A stretch of 64,000 nt of DNA from positions 28,216,720 through 28,280,719 of the forward strand of contig OX578286.1 in assembly GCA_951217055.1 (NCBI GenBank), read 5' to 3'. Within the stretch, counting starts at the first letter, position 1, and each line of letters starts with the position of its first letter. The position numbers were made by a program, and so were the translations under genes. Of this stretch, positions 35,990 through 46,854 are shown in pieces. Origin of the DNA: Gerris lacustris (lineage: Eukaryota; Arthropoda; Insecta; Hemiptera; Gerridae). The notes below the pieces were generated by a model. It was not told where the DNA came from. It saw only the letters and a list, made by a program, of their open reading frames with translations, and did no database searches.

Positions 35990-37045
35990 AGACGCGTAAC
36001 GGAAAATTAAATCTTATTGGTGGTGCCCGTTATTGTCGACGCATTGTGGAAGTATTTCATTGAAATTGTCTACTACTCTTTCCCGCTGCTGTCCTTGAAG
36101 TCATTGATTAAAGTGTTTTGATGCTTGATCAATGCTTTTAATTCGTTCTCTGTGCGAGGTTTAGTCTCGTAGACAAGTGATTTAAGGTATCCCTATTGAT
36201 AAAAAAAATCTCATATAGAGGAGCCTATAAAACATCACCATAATCTTGAAATGACGTGATTGGGGAAAAGGGGACGAAGAACAAACGTTGGCCCCGGATT
36301 GTGTGTGCCTTGACACCATCTTGCTGAAATTACACCTGATTAAGAGCAATAAGCCTTTTTCATAATTGGGGGATTAAAAGAGGGAACACATTCTCGATGT
36401 ACTGGTCAGATGTAACCGTAACGATTACCCCATTTTATTCAAAGAAATGGGGACCGATGATGCCAAAAGAGTGAGCACCATCTCTATTTACTGCTCAGAT
36501 GTAACACAATTGATAACCTCATTTTCTTCAAAGAAATAAAGAGAGGTGATGCCTAAAGAGTTAGCACCATCTTTATGTACCGCTCATGTGTAACAGTAAC
36601 GATATCACCATTTTCTTCAAAGAAATAAGGACTGGTGATGTCAAAAGAGTGGGGACCATCTCTATATACCGGTCAGATGTAACACTAACGATAACCCCAT
36701 TTTCTTCAAATAAATAGGGACCAGTGATGCCAAATCACCTAACTGCGCACCGGAACAGTTACCTTAAGGCAACTCTGTGGGTTTTCATGAAGCTTCTGTG
36801 GATTTTCCGCTGCTAAATACCTATAGGAGGAATATTAAATTCTTGCCGAAGCTCGCGCTGAGGGGCAATGACAGATTTGTCATTCCTTACAAAACTGTTC
36901 TAGGCAAAAACGCGGTGACGGAGGTGCCACAGCGACAGAAAAAAAATTGTACATCGTCCAAGGAATTAAATGCGACCTACCTCCCTCCTCTCTCTAACAT
37001 GCCTGTGAACTGACTATTCCAAAAACACCTGGTTCCCGTGCCTCA
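35990..37045 (-). pseudogene. mariner/IS630-like DDE transposase relic
   Basis: Read on the minus strand, the segments appear in order from high to low coordinate. YLAAENPQKLHENPQ then KVTV lies near 36770-36830 (family motif W..ENP...HE.P....KVTVW). A stretch near 36340-36420 reads VIVTVTSDQYIENVFPLLIP. FQQDGVKAHTI lies near 36300-36335 and carries the second catalytic Asp region (QQDGA..H). LVYETKPRTENELKALI, and in another frame VVDNFNEILPQCVDNNG, lie near 36010-36180. Together they resemble the insect transposases that read 'FQQDGAPPHY...YKTKP.....L...I...'. Stops and frameshifts are frequent. The right end ATACAGGATGAGGCACGGG may be a terminus with a TA target. Confidence 0.65.
36395..36735 (-). 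repeat. ~94-bp tandem amplification inside the transposase relic
   Basis: GATGTAAC.GTAACGATAACC, CATTTTCTTCAAAGAAAT and GATGCCAAAAGAGTGAGCAC recur about four times. Each unit encodes, on the minus strand, the same transposase stretch around VTSDQYIE. The amplification therefore happened inside the dead gene. Confidence 0.75.
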
Positions 37046-37061
37046 TCCTGTATACTTAATT

Positions 37062-37774
37062 AAATAAACAGGTCAAGTGTGTGCTAGTCAGCACACAGCG
37101 AGGGTCCGTAGGCAACCCTGCGTATAGTTTAAGTAGTACCCTATTGATGGTGTTTTTTAAAATGCTAAAAAGCTTACTTAGAACTATCCTATGGGTCTGA
37201 TATTCTCAAAACACATAAACAAACCTCTGATAAAGAATTGTTTTCCACTGAACCGGACTACAACCATATAAATACATCGAAAAGACCATAGTTATAAAAA
37301 AAACGTATTTTGTCAATAAAAAATAAAATAATATTTTTTTTGAAATTTCCAAAAAGTGGTATCTTTACTTTTGGTCGAAGAATATTCAGGAATTTTTTCA
37401 AATTTTTTGTGCTTCAAATAAGCGAGATAGAAGGGGGGGGGGACACGTTTCACACCCACATCAAACTTGCCTACGCTCGCCTTATCAAAGTTATAACCAA
37501 AGAATTATATATTTTTGTAATCAGCTCGACGTACCCTTTCATATGATACCCCTCACGGTGTCGAAAAAAAATAAAAAAAATTGTAACCCCCTTTTTTTAC
37601 CCTAATATTATTGAAAAATATTTTTTAAAATATGTGGGTAGGGACAAGACACATACATGCCAAATTTCAAAGTGATCGGACGAAAGGTGTAGCCGTGAGA
37701 GCAGGCGACCGGACGGACGGACAGACACGCGCAGGAAAATATAAGGGTCCTTGGTTTTGCCTACGGACCCTAAA
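37062..37774 (-). repeat. Family C repeat, full-length inverse copy
   Basis: Starts AAATAAACAGGTCAAGTGTG, then GCACACAGCGAGGGTCCGTA and GGC; ends GGTTTTGCCTACGGACCCTA. It aligns along its whole length with 14752-15467 in reverse. Confidence 0.8.
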
Positions 37775-38405
37775 GGATTTAACGGGTAAAGTAAATTTAA
37801 TAAAATATAATAATTTAAATGATTAAGAGATTAATATTATCTTATTATCTTGGTTTTCTTGTGATAAGATTACCTAGTCTGTAATTTAAGATAATAATTC
37901 TAGATTATATCTTCCTTTTTAAACATAATAACCTTTTGATCGCCTGGAATTTATGGATCTATTAATTTTAACTTGTTTTATGATGTTAGTTTATAAATTT
38001 CAACCCCCTCCCCTTTTATTTAACTAGGATAAACAGTTTAAATTTCAACCCCCCATCCCCAATATTTAACTAGAATAAACAAAGGATGAGATAATGAGAT
38101 TAAATCTGTTTTTTTAAGGAAATTTAAACAGTAAAAAGTTAAATAAAACAAGTTTGCAAACAAGATTCATAGGAACATTATCATAATGAATTAACGTCAA
38201 ACAGGGGAATTTATTAGTTTACCCTGATTTCATTAGTTAGTCAATTTTATTAGTAGGTCAAATTAATAATTAGTCTCTTTAACACCAGCAGATCGAATAT
38301 AGGAGGTAACTTGACCTAGTTAGTAGGTTATAACATTGAAACGGTTTCTTTAAAAGAAACAGTTCTTCAAACAATCCTGCAAAAGTCGGAAATGAAAGAA
38401 CCATT
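37775..38405. other. Unassigned AT-rich stretch
   Basis: A short local repeat (AATTTCAACCCCC near 37998 and 38041) is the only structure noticed. Confidence 0.55.
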
Positions 38406-38923
38406 TTTAGAGTCCGTAGGCAAAACAGAGAACCCTTATAATTTCCTGAGCTTGTCTGTCTGTCTGTAACGAACCTGATCTCCGAGAGCACCACAATACA
38501 GAGGACCCTTATAATTTCCTGAGCTTGTCTGTCTGTCTGTAACGCACCTGATCTCCGAGAGCACCACAATACAGAGGACCCTTATAATTTCCTGAGCTTG
38601 TCTGTCTGTCTGTAACGCACCTGATCTCCGAGAGCACCACAATACAGAGGACCCTTATAATTTCCTGAGCTTGTCTGTCTGTCTGTAACGCACCTGATCT
38701 CCGAGAGCACCACAATACAGAGGACCCTTATAATTTCCTGAGCTTGTCTGTCTGTCTGTAACGCACCTGATCTCCGAGAGCACTACAATACAGAGGACCC
38801 TTATAATTTCCTGAGCTTGTCTGTCTGTCTGTAACGCACCTGATCTCCGAAAGCACCACAAAACAGAGGACCCTTATAATTTCCTGAGCTTGTCTGTCTG
38901 TCTGTAACGAACCTGATCTCTAA
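38406..38923. repeat. 73-bp tandem array grown from a family C end
   Basis: Seven near-identical units of GAGGACCCTTATAATTTCCT, GAGCTTGTCTGTCTGTCTG and TAACGCACCTGATCTCCGAG. The array begins TTTTTAGAGTCCGTAGGC, the family C terminus, and the repeated unit includes the C sub-terminal GACCCTTATA..TTTCC motif. Overlapping minus-strand frames across it are artefacts of the repeat. Confidence 0.9.
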
Positions 38924-39019
38924 AAGTATGAAAAGACAAATATTTGTAACTTTACAGTCCTGTGATGTGTTCTAATCCTGACAGAAAAAAAGCATATGCT
39001 CCAAAAAATAGCCCTATCA

Positions 39020-40027
39020 AAAAATATTCTACCAATTAGTGTGGCATATAGATTCCTCGCGTCCAATTTTTTATACTTTAACGATTTTACGCTTTTACAC
39101 CCTACTATTGTCAAATATATATTAATTTTCCTGCGTTTTTCAAAATTGATATAATTTTTTATATGACTTAAAGGATTAATCGATTTAGCAATAATTTAAA
39201 GAGCGCAGGAAATTGAAATTAATCTAGGGCTATCTGCGGGCTGCTTTCGACAAACCATCCATATTTCATTAAAATCGGATGAGTATTTTTGAAGATATAG
39301 GTATATATAAATATAAGTTTGTGCGCATGTTTAAGAGAATCAAATGGGCGCAGAAAGCTGAAACTTATAAGGGACCAACATTTGGCTACTTACGACCATC
39401 TAAATTTCATTAAAATTTTCGAGTTGTTTTTAGGAATATGTTGCTTCAATATAGACAGACACAGAACCAAAAATGTTCCCTGATGTTACTTAAAAGGATT
39501 CCTGTTTTGGAATATTTGAAATCGGAGATATAAAATATTTTCGTTCTTCAGCACGATCACCAATACGAAACCAAAATTTAAAAAATATTGACAGATTTAA
39601 AGAACAGGGGGAAAATTTAATAAATGGAATAAAAATAGGTTATATATTTATGTTATATATATTTATAATATATCTATATTATATATATTTATAATATATT
39701 TATATTATATATATTTATATATATTTAATAAAAATAGGGTGCCGGTGTAGCCAAAGGGTTAGCGCACTCGACTCTGAAACCAAGGTCTAAACCCCGGCTG
39801 TGAGTTCGAATCCCAGCGGGGTAATACATGTTTCACACTGATGATCTTATCGATTAGAAGAGTAAAGTGGCCGGATAACCCCCGTCCTGTAATAACCCTG
39901 GAAGTTGATTGGGACTAACCCCCCCCCCCCCCCAAAAAAAAAATAGGTTTTAAAAGCATAAAATCATTCCATATGCCAAATAGGACGCGAGGAAGCTATG
40001 TGCTACACTAATTGGCAGACTATTTTT
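39020..40027. repeat. Two family B copies, the second split by a SINE
   Basis: 39020-39560 is an inverse B copy (TTCTACCAATTAGTGTGGC to TCGTTCTTCAGCACGATCAC). 39575-39640 plus 39948-40027 form a plus-strand B end (AGATTTAAAGAACAGGGGG...AAGCTATGTGCTACACTAAT then TGGCAG), separated by a TATATTTATAATATA simple repeat and the SINE. Confidence 0.7.
39739..39938 (+). mobile_element. tRNA-derived SINE, C/A-rich tail
   Basis: GTGTAGCCAAAGGGTTAGCG then CACTCG is the A box, and GTGAGTTCGAATCCCAGCGG the B box. The head resembles a complete tRNA-like 5' end. A short tRNA-unrelated body ends in C14 and A9. AAAAATAGG flanks it on both sides (about 39730-39738 and 39939-39947). Confidence 0.85.
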
Positions 40028-40079
40028 CATGTCCGAATTAAAAATGATGATAGGAATATATCTTTTAAGGTATGCGTAT

Positions 40080-40371
40080 AATTTGAACCTATCAACCACA
40101 ACCTTCTTCGAGCAGTCAGCATAACTGCCTTTAGAATAAAAATGGGACATGACTCATGACTACATTGCCTCATATCGACACCGCATTAAAGTTATACCAT
40201 CCAAGGAAGGCCAGCTATGCGTCCATGAGAATATGGACTCAGAACATCTTAAAGCATGCGCAGCCCCAGACCATTCCCAGAGGGATAAGAACCAACTATT
40301 CTCCGAAACCCGTATGAACTGGTCAGCGCGTCACCAAATGGCTCAACAGCCAAGAGTTGGGGTGTTTTAGT
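40080..40371 (+). pseudogene. LINE ORF2 C-terminal relic
   Basis: The plus frame reads YIASYRHRIKVIPSKEGQLC and then MDSEHLKACAAP, ending WSARHQMAQQPRVGV and a stop near 40370. The 'GHD.(L)..HLHRI...PSP.CPLC....MD.EHL..C' pattern and the W.AR..M tail are common to the zinc-binding C-terminus of insect LINE polyproteins. The RT is missing and the frame upstream of 40149 is broken. I identify the family type, not the clade. Confidence 0.5.
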
Positions 40372-41255
40372 AAATAAGGAAGTAATTTTGATGATTTATT
40401 AGGAGTAGCCCATTGGGGCTATTTTGAGTAGCCCCATATGCATTTTCTGCACAAATTAAATGTTGAATAAAAATTTAATTTTACTTAGTGTGACTCAAAT
40501 GGGAATCGAAACTGGTTCATACAACCACACTTTCAATTTCCATGTGGTGATCAATCGTCCAATATTAGGATGTGAAAAAGGTTATGTGCAATACAAATTG
40601 GCAGAGGGTGTTTTTTCCTCCGATTATAAAAACTAATAAGGGAATTTTCCGGCTCGATTTAACAGAGGGAGTGGTGTAAAAAGGAAACCGGTGTTAATTC
40701 GTTAGATGGGTTTTTTACCTAAGGATTTTTTAAAAAAAGGAAAAATCTTGTGGTAGATTGTGGGGTGGAGATAGGAGGTAAATGTAATCAGGCTTCCAAT
40801 CTGTTCTGAGGTGTTTCCGGTCGGGGGCGGATTTCATCCCGCCTTCAGAACCCTGAGTTAGCACAATCCTATTGGTGTTAGTGTGTTATTTCAACACCCA
40901 TCCTACTAACACCTGTTTGAATATCAGCAACCGTTTAGGTAAACACTAACGTTTACACGTGACGTCGTAAATTTGCTTTAACCCAGATGATGCTAACAAA
41001 AATATTTCATTTTCATCTCCTTTTATTAATTGAAGTGAATGTGTTGAGCTTACATTCAGCAAAATATGCTCCATGTCTGTTTGTCTGCCACATTTACATG
41101 TGTGACGATTATTTGCGTAAAAATTGCCCGATTTTGTTAATATTAGGAACAAGGTTCAAGAATATCATAAAATCTATTGGTAAGGTAACTTTGAAATTCA
41201 TTATAAATAATGTTAAGGTAAAAATTAAAGTTATTGTGAAGGCATAACATACATT
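40372..41255. other. Unassigned stretch
   Basis: A GTGTTAGTGTG...AACACCCAT...CTAACACC hairpin lies near 40876-40912. Otherwise nothing is supported. Confidence 0.55.
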
Positions 41256-41529
41256 CTCTCCACGTGACTTAAAACTGGTTTTGTTTAACATAGCAGCTTT
41301 CATTCTCCATAAGGTAATCATCAGTTCCGATTGAGAAAGAAATTGAGTTACATCAATAAAAAAAATTAGTGAGTTTATTTCATGTCGGAAGATCGAAATT
41401 AGACTCACCTCTCACTTATTTTTTTATGTTAATGTAACTCAATTTCTTCTTCAATCAGCACTGATGATTGGCTTTATGAAGGCTGAAAGCTACTGTGTCA
41501 AATATACCAGTTTTAACTCACGTGGAGAG
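41256..41529. mobile_element. Fold-back element, ~95-bp arms
   Basis: CTCTCCACGTGACTTAAAAC then TGG at the left is inverted at the right end (CCAGTTTTAACTCACGTGGA then GAG). The arms continue through GAAAGAAATTGAGTTACAT / ATGTAACTCAATTTCTTC. The loop is about 41355-41438. No coding. Confidence 0.7.
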
Positions 41530-42002
41530 ACAATTCACGTTATTCCTTAAATATGACCTCCATAAACACTCCTGTATCTAACATAAAATTATTGCTGTTA
41601 ACTTAAAAATCAATCGAATTTTAGGGTTGAGAACCTGTGAGAAGACAGGTTTGTTAGGCCTCAGGTTATTCTGTGATGATAAACATAGGGGGAATCTCAA
41701 TGATAAAATCTATGAAGTAGGCCTCGGGTAGGATACGAGTTATGAGCGGTAGAGTGTTAAAGCGCTAGAGTGGTGAGAGACGCTGGCTACGATAAGAGCG
41801 AAAATAATAGACTGGACGGCATTTTCCATTAGTTCCCTGCCATGTTTAACTGACGAGAGTTTCTAATCACCTGAAAATACTTTGAGAGGAGAGCGAAAAT
41901 TAATGTCTAGGCTCAGCAGTGAGCAATAAGCGTCAAGCGGCAACATTTTTCACTCAGCCGCTCTCTACTTCCCATTATACTCAATGTAAACATAAACGCT
42001 CT
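41530..42002. other. Unassigned stretch upstream of the Gypsy relic
   Basis: The tail from about 41919 is open into the relic, but its residues do not match a pol domain that I recognise. It may be decayed gag-pol sequence. Confidence 0.45.
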
Positions 42003-42645
42003 TCCACCCACCGCTCGTATCGCATCCTAGGCCTTCTCAGAAGAGAAGTGGCTGACAATCCAAATCCAGCAAAAGAACTAGAGGAAATCAAAGTACCAGA
42101 TAAGGGCCTAACTAAAGAAATGGTAATATCTCAGTATAACTCCGTACTTAGTAAGCTTGGAGGTACTTCTTTTGATTGTTACTCCCCTATGTATTTTTGG
42201 AATATAAGTGACTGGCACAATAACTTTTTTAGACAAAGGGATGTTTAGTCCAATGTACTTTGGGACAAAGGAATATCAAACTTCCGCTTTTATAAGGGGA
42301 GTAACAGTCTAAAGAAAAATATTCCGTACACCTTTTAAAGATCGTTACTCCCCTCTGTTTTTTATAAGGGGAGTAACAATCTAAAGAAGTGCCAGCTTGG
42401 AGAATTTCCTGGGCCTCCGGCCCACCTTGTGATGGTTAAAGGATGCAGTGCCGATGTAGTGTAAGCTGCTAGGAGGACGGCAAAATCCATCCTTCCGAAA
42501 TTTAAAGAATCAATGGAAGAATTATAATGTAAGGGGATAATAAGTAATTTTGTAGAACCAGCCTGAGTATTCACCTCTAGTAGTCGTGGGAAATTCTAAT
42601 GGCAAATATAAAACTTGCATGGACACCTGACTGACATAAACGAAT
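42003..42645 (+). pseudogene. Ty3/Gypsy pol relic, interrupted by a MITE
   Basis: The left piece (to 42161) reads ILGLLRREVA...KELEEIKVP...MVISQYNSVLSKLG, the protease-to-RT linker. The right piece (from 42394) reads EFPGPPAHLVMVKGCSADVV, then FKESMEEL and KGIISNFVEPA, and after a frameshift EYSPLVVV and NGKY. These match the start of Ty3/Gypsy reverse transcriptases ('GPP..I.L......V..PRR.P..L....K.EL..L...GII..V.EPT.W.SPLVVV.KPNGK.R'). The reading frame on the two sides of the MITE is the same, so the MITE landed in this coding sequence. In-frame stops are present, and the catalytic palm is not visible beyond 42645. A dead fragment. Confidence 0.75.
42162..42393. mobile_element. Family A MITE, perfect TSD AGCTTGGA
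   Basis: From GGTACTTCTTTTGATTGTTA to CAATCTAAAGAAGTGCC, with AGCTTGGA at 42154-42161 and 42394-42401. It lies inside the Gypsy pol relic and is the cleanest copy for defining the family. Confidence 0.93.
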
Positions 42646-43590
42646 CCACTATAGTGTCCATTTAAATAAAACTTTATATAATTCGTCTAACCTACTATAA
42701 AAACATGCATGTAAAATTTCAACTTGATACGATCACACGTTTTTGTGTAGTGAAGTGATAAATTTCTAATAAAATAGAGGAAAAAGAGATGTGGGGCAGA
42801 TGGATGTAGTTGTTATAGGGTTACGTAACCCCCCACTCCACTTACTAAATTGGGGTTCACAGCTAGCAGATCGACGCGCGTATGGGGCTATAAAGATAAC
42901 AGTATATTCATGAAACTGGGAGATGTCGTCGCTGGTTTCCCCCAAGCCATGTTATAAACATAGCTGAAAGTCTGTTTATCTACTGCTCTGAAGGAATAAT
43001 ATTCGTTGTTGAAAGTTTTTTTTTGTGATTTAACAATAAACTTTTAAACAGTTCAATTTACGCTGTAGTTCATGATTAATCTTTTATAAAATTCAATGCA
43101 TCAAACATCATTACAATGCAAGAAAATGTAATGACAGTATAAAATTATAATCTTACATTGATTTCTTTGAATATTTTAATTGATTCTTTACTCTTCACTT
43201 CTATATACTTTACTAATTGACGTTTATTATCAACAAACTTTGAAGACTCATCAGATCAGCATGAACTATAGTCAATATAACAAAAATGTATTCCAGTTGC
43301 ACGCATTTATGAGGGATTTTTGTGATTTCCAGTGCATTTTATAGCTTCGTTTATATAGTGTATTAAAATGAGCACAATAAAGTTACTGTTTTCAACTAAT
43401 GTCTGTTCACATGACCGTTTTGAGTTGGGTATTTGAAAATATTTAGATACAGTTCTAACGTAATAAGAAAAAATACTAATTTTGACGTGATAATTATGAT
43501 GGCAGTGAAAGAAGGTTATGTTTGTACGGTCGAAGTGCCAGCTTCCCCAGGGGAGAAACATAAAATTGCGCATGCCCTAAAGGTGGGTTC
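42646..43590. other. Unassigned AT-rich stretch
   Basis: No gene, RNA or tandem structure is supported. Confidence 0.55.
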
Positions 43591-44430
43591 ATAGCCTTCG
43601 TTTTTTACGCGCTTCAGAATAATCTATAGGGTGTCATAACATGACGCGAGAAAAGTTGGTTCCAAACAAACTTTCTCGCGATGAAGCTAGCCTGAATGAA
43701 ACCTTCCAGATCTCTTCCTTCTTGTTTTTATATTATGTTTGTTATCATTTTTCGAGTCATCCATTTACCTAGTAAATATTACGTTTGTTTCAACCAAGCA
43801 GTGTAACACCCGCGGGATCGCCAAGGGCATGCGCAATGGATAAAAGCCGTTCCAACCCGACTTGTGACAGTGTTTTGTATCGTCCTCTAAACTGTTCCAA
43901 CCTGGGCAGGGATCATTTGCGAACCGTTTGCTGTACGGTCCAAACTATCCTCTGACAACACCGTACTAGTTTGTAGGACATGCGCAGTAATGTCAATTGT
44001 CACACATATCGACTAGAAGGTTACCTAATTGTTAGGTTTTCTTAAATATTTTTCATACGGTTAGAATTAGTACTAAAGCCGTTCCAACTTGACATGATTT
44101 TATTACTTTATTACAGGTCAATGTTAACGCATGCGTATAAAACCAGTCCTAAACGATTCCCGAACGATCCGCAGGACGATACAAAGGACGGAACAAATAG
44201 AGGGGTTGGAACAAACCTATAAATTACACACTTGTTTTTTATTATAGAATGCAAGTAGGTATTGTATTTTAATAATATATTCGACTTTGTATAAAACCTG
44301 AACGGAACACTGCGCAAGTACACAAGGCAGGAATGGTGGGGGAAAACATTTAGTGACTTCTCCGCGGCTTCATGAATGTATTTTTATCTATATAGCACAA
44401 ACGCGCGTAAAAAACGCATGTTGTGAACGT
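43591..44430. mobile_element. ~840-bp TIR element (candidate DNA transposon derivative)
   Basis: CGTTTTTTACGCGC (43599-43612) is perfectly inverted at 44403-44416. The match extends weakly outward (GGGTTCATAG / TTGTGAAC). The interior is less AT-rich than its surroundings, with repeated CCGTTCCAAC and GGACGATAC motifs. No protein is recognised. Confidence 0.5.
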
Positions 44431-45159
44431 ATGTTATACATTCCTTGAAATGTACTAGATTAAATATGATGCGTTTACATAATGGCAAGATACTGTATTC
44501 AGATTATTTTCAGCACACCATGTAACGTAGATAATATAATTTTATATGGTTAAAGAAAAATATATAAAAAAAGACTATGGGTAAAATTATATCATTTAAT
44601 TATTTATTATAAGGTTAAAATATGCGGTAAGATTTGAACTTTTTACTGAAAGTTAACATTTATTTTTCTAAACGTTAGCAAACTCTTTTGAGTTTTATTT
44701 CACTTTGACAAAATTCCACAAAATCTCGTTAGAAAACAACTAAGTAAATATCAGACCAAAAAAAATGTCTTATTTAATAAGGAGAAACAAAAAGACGAAA
44801 AAGTATAAATAAAACATAAAGAATTATTCAAGCAAACAAAAAAGAAAGAAAGAAAAAAAAAAAAAAAAAAGTTCAAATATTTGTCGTAAGTTAATTGCAT
44901 GCGGGATTTCCAAGCCCACGGATTTTATTTATTTCTTCAACTCAGTTTGTCTCTCTACTTTATCTTATTTGCTTTAACTTCTACATCTTTGTCTTTAAAG
45001 AATTAACTTAATTACTCTTTATTTGTTCAATTTTAAAAAAGAAAGGAGCTGAATCTTATATTTGTTTTCGTATTTAATAAAAATAATAACTTTATTTAGA
45101 GTTAAGCGTATTAAAGATGACATAGAACCACATTTTAAACACCAATTTAACTAGTTCAA
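44431..45159. other. Unassigned AT-rich stretch
   Basis: Nothing beyond an A-rich run near 44840-44870. Confidence 0.55.
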
Positions 45160-45510
45160 TTCTACTTTTGAAGATATAGGTTTTGATAAAAGTATGTTTG
45201 AGTGCACGTGGAAGAGCAACAAATAAGCGGAGAAGGTTAAAACTTATATGGGACCAATGGGCTAATTATGAACAATGGGCTAATTATGACCTACCATCCA
45301 AATGTCAATAAAATCGGACAAATAGTTTATAAGATATGTTGGTTCGCAAAAAATGAGCGGCAGACAGACACAGAACCAAATAATATTATGTTCCCTGATG
45401 TCTAAAACGGATTTCTGTCTTGGAATTTTTGAATTGGAGACATAAAATATTTTCGTTCTTCAGAAGGATCACATAGCTTCCATTACCTTCGGTAATCTCG
45501 GAAGCAATAT
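45160..45510 (-). repeat. Family B repeat, truncated
   Basis: Inverse copy from CTACTTTTGAAGATATAGG to CTTCGGTAATCTCGGAAGCA, with a local duplication of CAATGGGCTAATTATGA near 45257-45288. Confidence 0.75.
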
Positions 45511-45716
45511 CTTACGTACAATTGATAACAAATTTTGATGCAGACAAGGCATGGACAAATATTGATAAGTATGCACAATGGATGCTTTTAATAAGCGGTT
45601 CTTCTAATAATAATGATCCTGATAATTCATCTAGAACTGGGGAGCAAAGAAAGTATCACTTATATTAAAACGCGATCTTCGTATGAAAATCTAATCTATA
45701 TATATATAAAATATCC

Positions 45717-46079
45717 TCCAAACATTTTAAAAATAAGGAAATGTTTGGAGGTGGCGTAGTAACCAGGAGCTCAACCAGATAATTCAGGGACAGGACATCG
45801 TACGATTTGTAAAAGCACAGCTACTGAGGTGGTTGGGACACGTTCAGGCCATGGGCGAGAATAGGATGCCTGCTAGGATTGCCAGATCAAGATTACACTC
45901 GAGGAGGAGGACAGGACGGCCCCGTAACAGATGGATGGACGGAGTTCTGGAGGACTTAGCTATTATGGGCGTTAGAGGCTGGAAATCCAAAGCAGACGAC
46001 CGGGTCGAATGGAGGCGAATTGTAACGGAGGCCAAAGCCCACCGCGGGCTGTAGCGCCGGATAAAGAAAAAAAGAATAT
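45717..46079 (+). mobile_element. Truncated LINE insertion, TSD AATATCC
   Basis: AATATCC lies at 45710-45716 and again at 46080-46086. The insert begins with an 11-bp inverted repeat (TCCAAACATTT ... AAATGTTTGGA) at its 5' junction and ends AAAGAAAAAAAGAAT. Confidence 0.7.
45752..46054 (+). pseudogene. LINE ORF2 C-terminus
   Basis: An uninterrupted frame of about 100 residues contains FVKAQLLRWLGHVQAMGENR, then RRTGRPRNRWMDGVLEDL and W..IVTEAKAHRGL before the stop. This is the very C-terminus of a common insect LINE ORF2 type ('IKAQRLRWLGHV.RM...R...........GRRRRGRPR.RW.D.V..DL...G...W...A.DR..WR..V..AK.H.GL'). The RT and endonuclease are missing because of 5' truncation. The intact frame suggests that the insertion is fairly recent compared with other relics here. 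Confidence 0.85.
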
Positions 46080-46854
46080 AATATCCAAATACCACTCACT
46101 GACTCACTCGCTGACTGACACATCACGATATCTCTGAAACCTCTGTATCTAAGACCATAAAATTTTGTAGGTGTGTCCCTCTTACCTCCTAGGTGCTCGC
46201 TAAGATATATTTTTAGAATCCGCCATCTTGATTGGCGGCCATTTATATACAAAATTCGACAAGACGATATCTCCTGAACCAATTGCACTAGAACCTTGAA
46301 ATTTAGAAGTTATCTTCCTAAGAGTTCCTTATGAAATTAGTAACTTTTGATAAATGGTTTACCAATCGGGCATTTTGATTCAAGATGGCGGCCATATTAT
46401 ATAAAAGTCAACGTATGTGTGTATATTCTTTATACAAATCCAGTTTTAGTCCGATTTCGATGAGAATTTACACTTGACCTTCAAAGCGAAGGTAAAATCA
46501 CTGTCTACATGAATTTTCGAAATTAAAATTTTGGTACACAGGGGTACGGCGTACAAGTAATGAATACGGGGTCAAAGTAATAAATACCCTTCATGGTGCA
46601 TATCGTTGAAAAACTCTTTAAGAGTACAGTAGTTGTTGTTATGTACAGTTTTATCATATTTTCATTTAGGAGGGGAGTAAATTTGGGATATTTGCAAATT
46701 ATCTTATCAATGAGGAGGGGGTGAAGAAATAAGTGGGAGGTATAGAATCCAGATATTCTCGCATAGTAAAATAATTTTAAATGTTTAATGATGGTAGTTT
46801 ATAAACTTATCAAATTAAAATAACACTCCGTAGCGAAGCACGGGTATCCAGCTA

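Larger units (their letters stand above)
45695..46854 (+). mobile_element. Helitron-like element with an inserted LINE end
   Basis: The 5' end TCTATATATATATAAAATAT follows an A. Past the inserted LINE, CCACTCACTGACTCACTCGC then TGACTGACACATCACG is the typical insect Helitron 5' sub-terminal sequence. The 3' end has the hairpin CCGTAGCGAAGCACGG followed by GTATCCAGCTA and a T. The usual CTAG end has decayed to CTAT. No Rep/helicase gene, so it is non-autonomous. Confidence 0.6.

Noticed and set aside
36777..37013. 78-residue plus-strand protein
   Set aside because: The minus strand here carries the mariner-like transposase motifs; the plus frame is a shadow.
38279..38861. Overlapping minus-strand frames of 68-96 residues
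   Set aside because: They repeat one sequence because of the 73-bp array and have no start context or domain.
39739..39830. Functional tRNA gene
   Set aside because: Box A and box B are good, but the sequence runs into a SINE body and C/A tail with flanking duplications.
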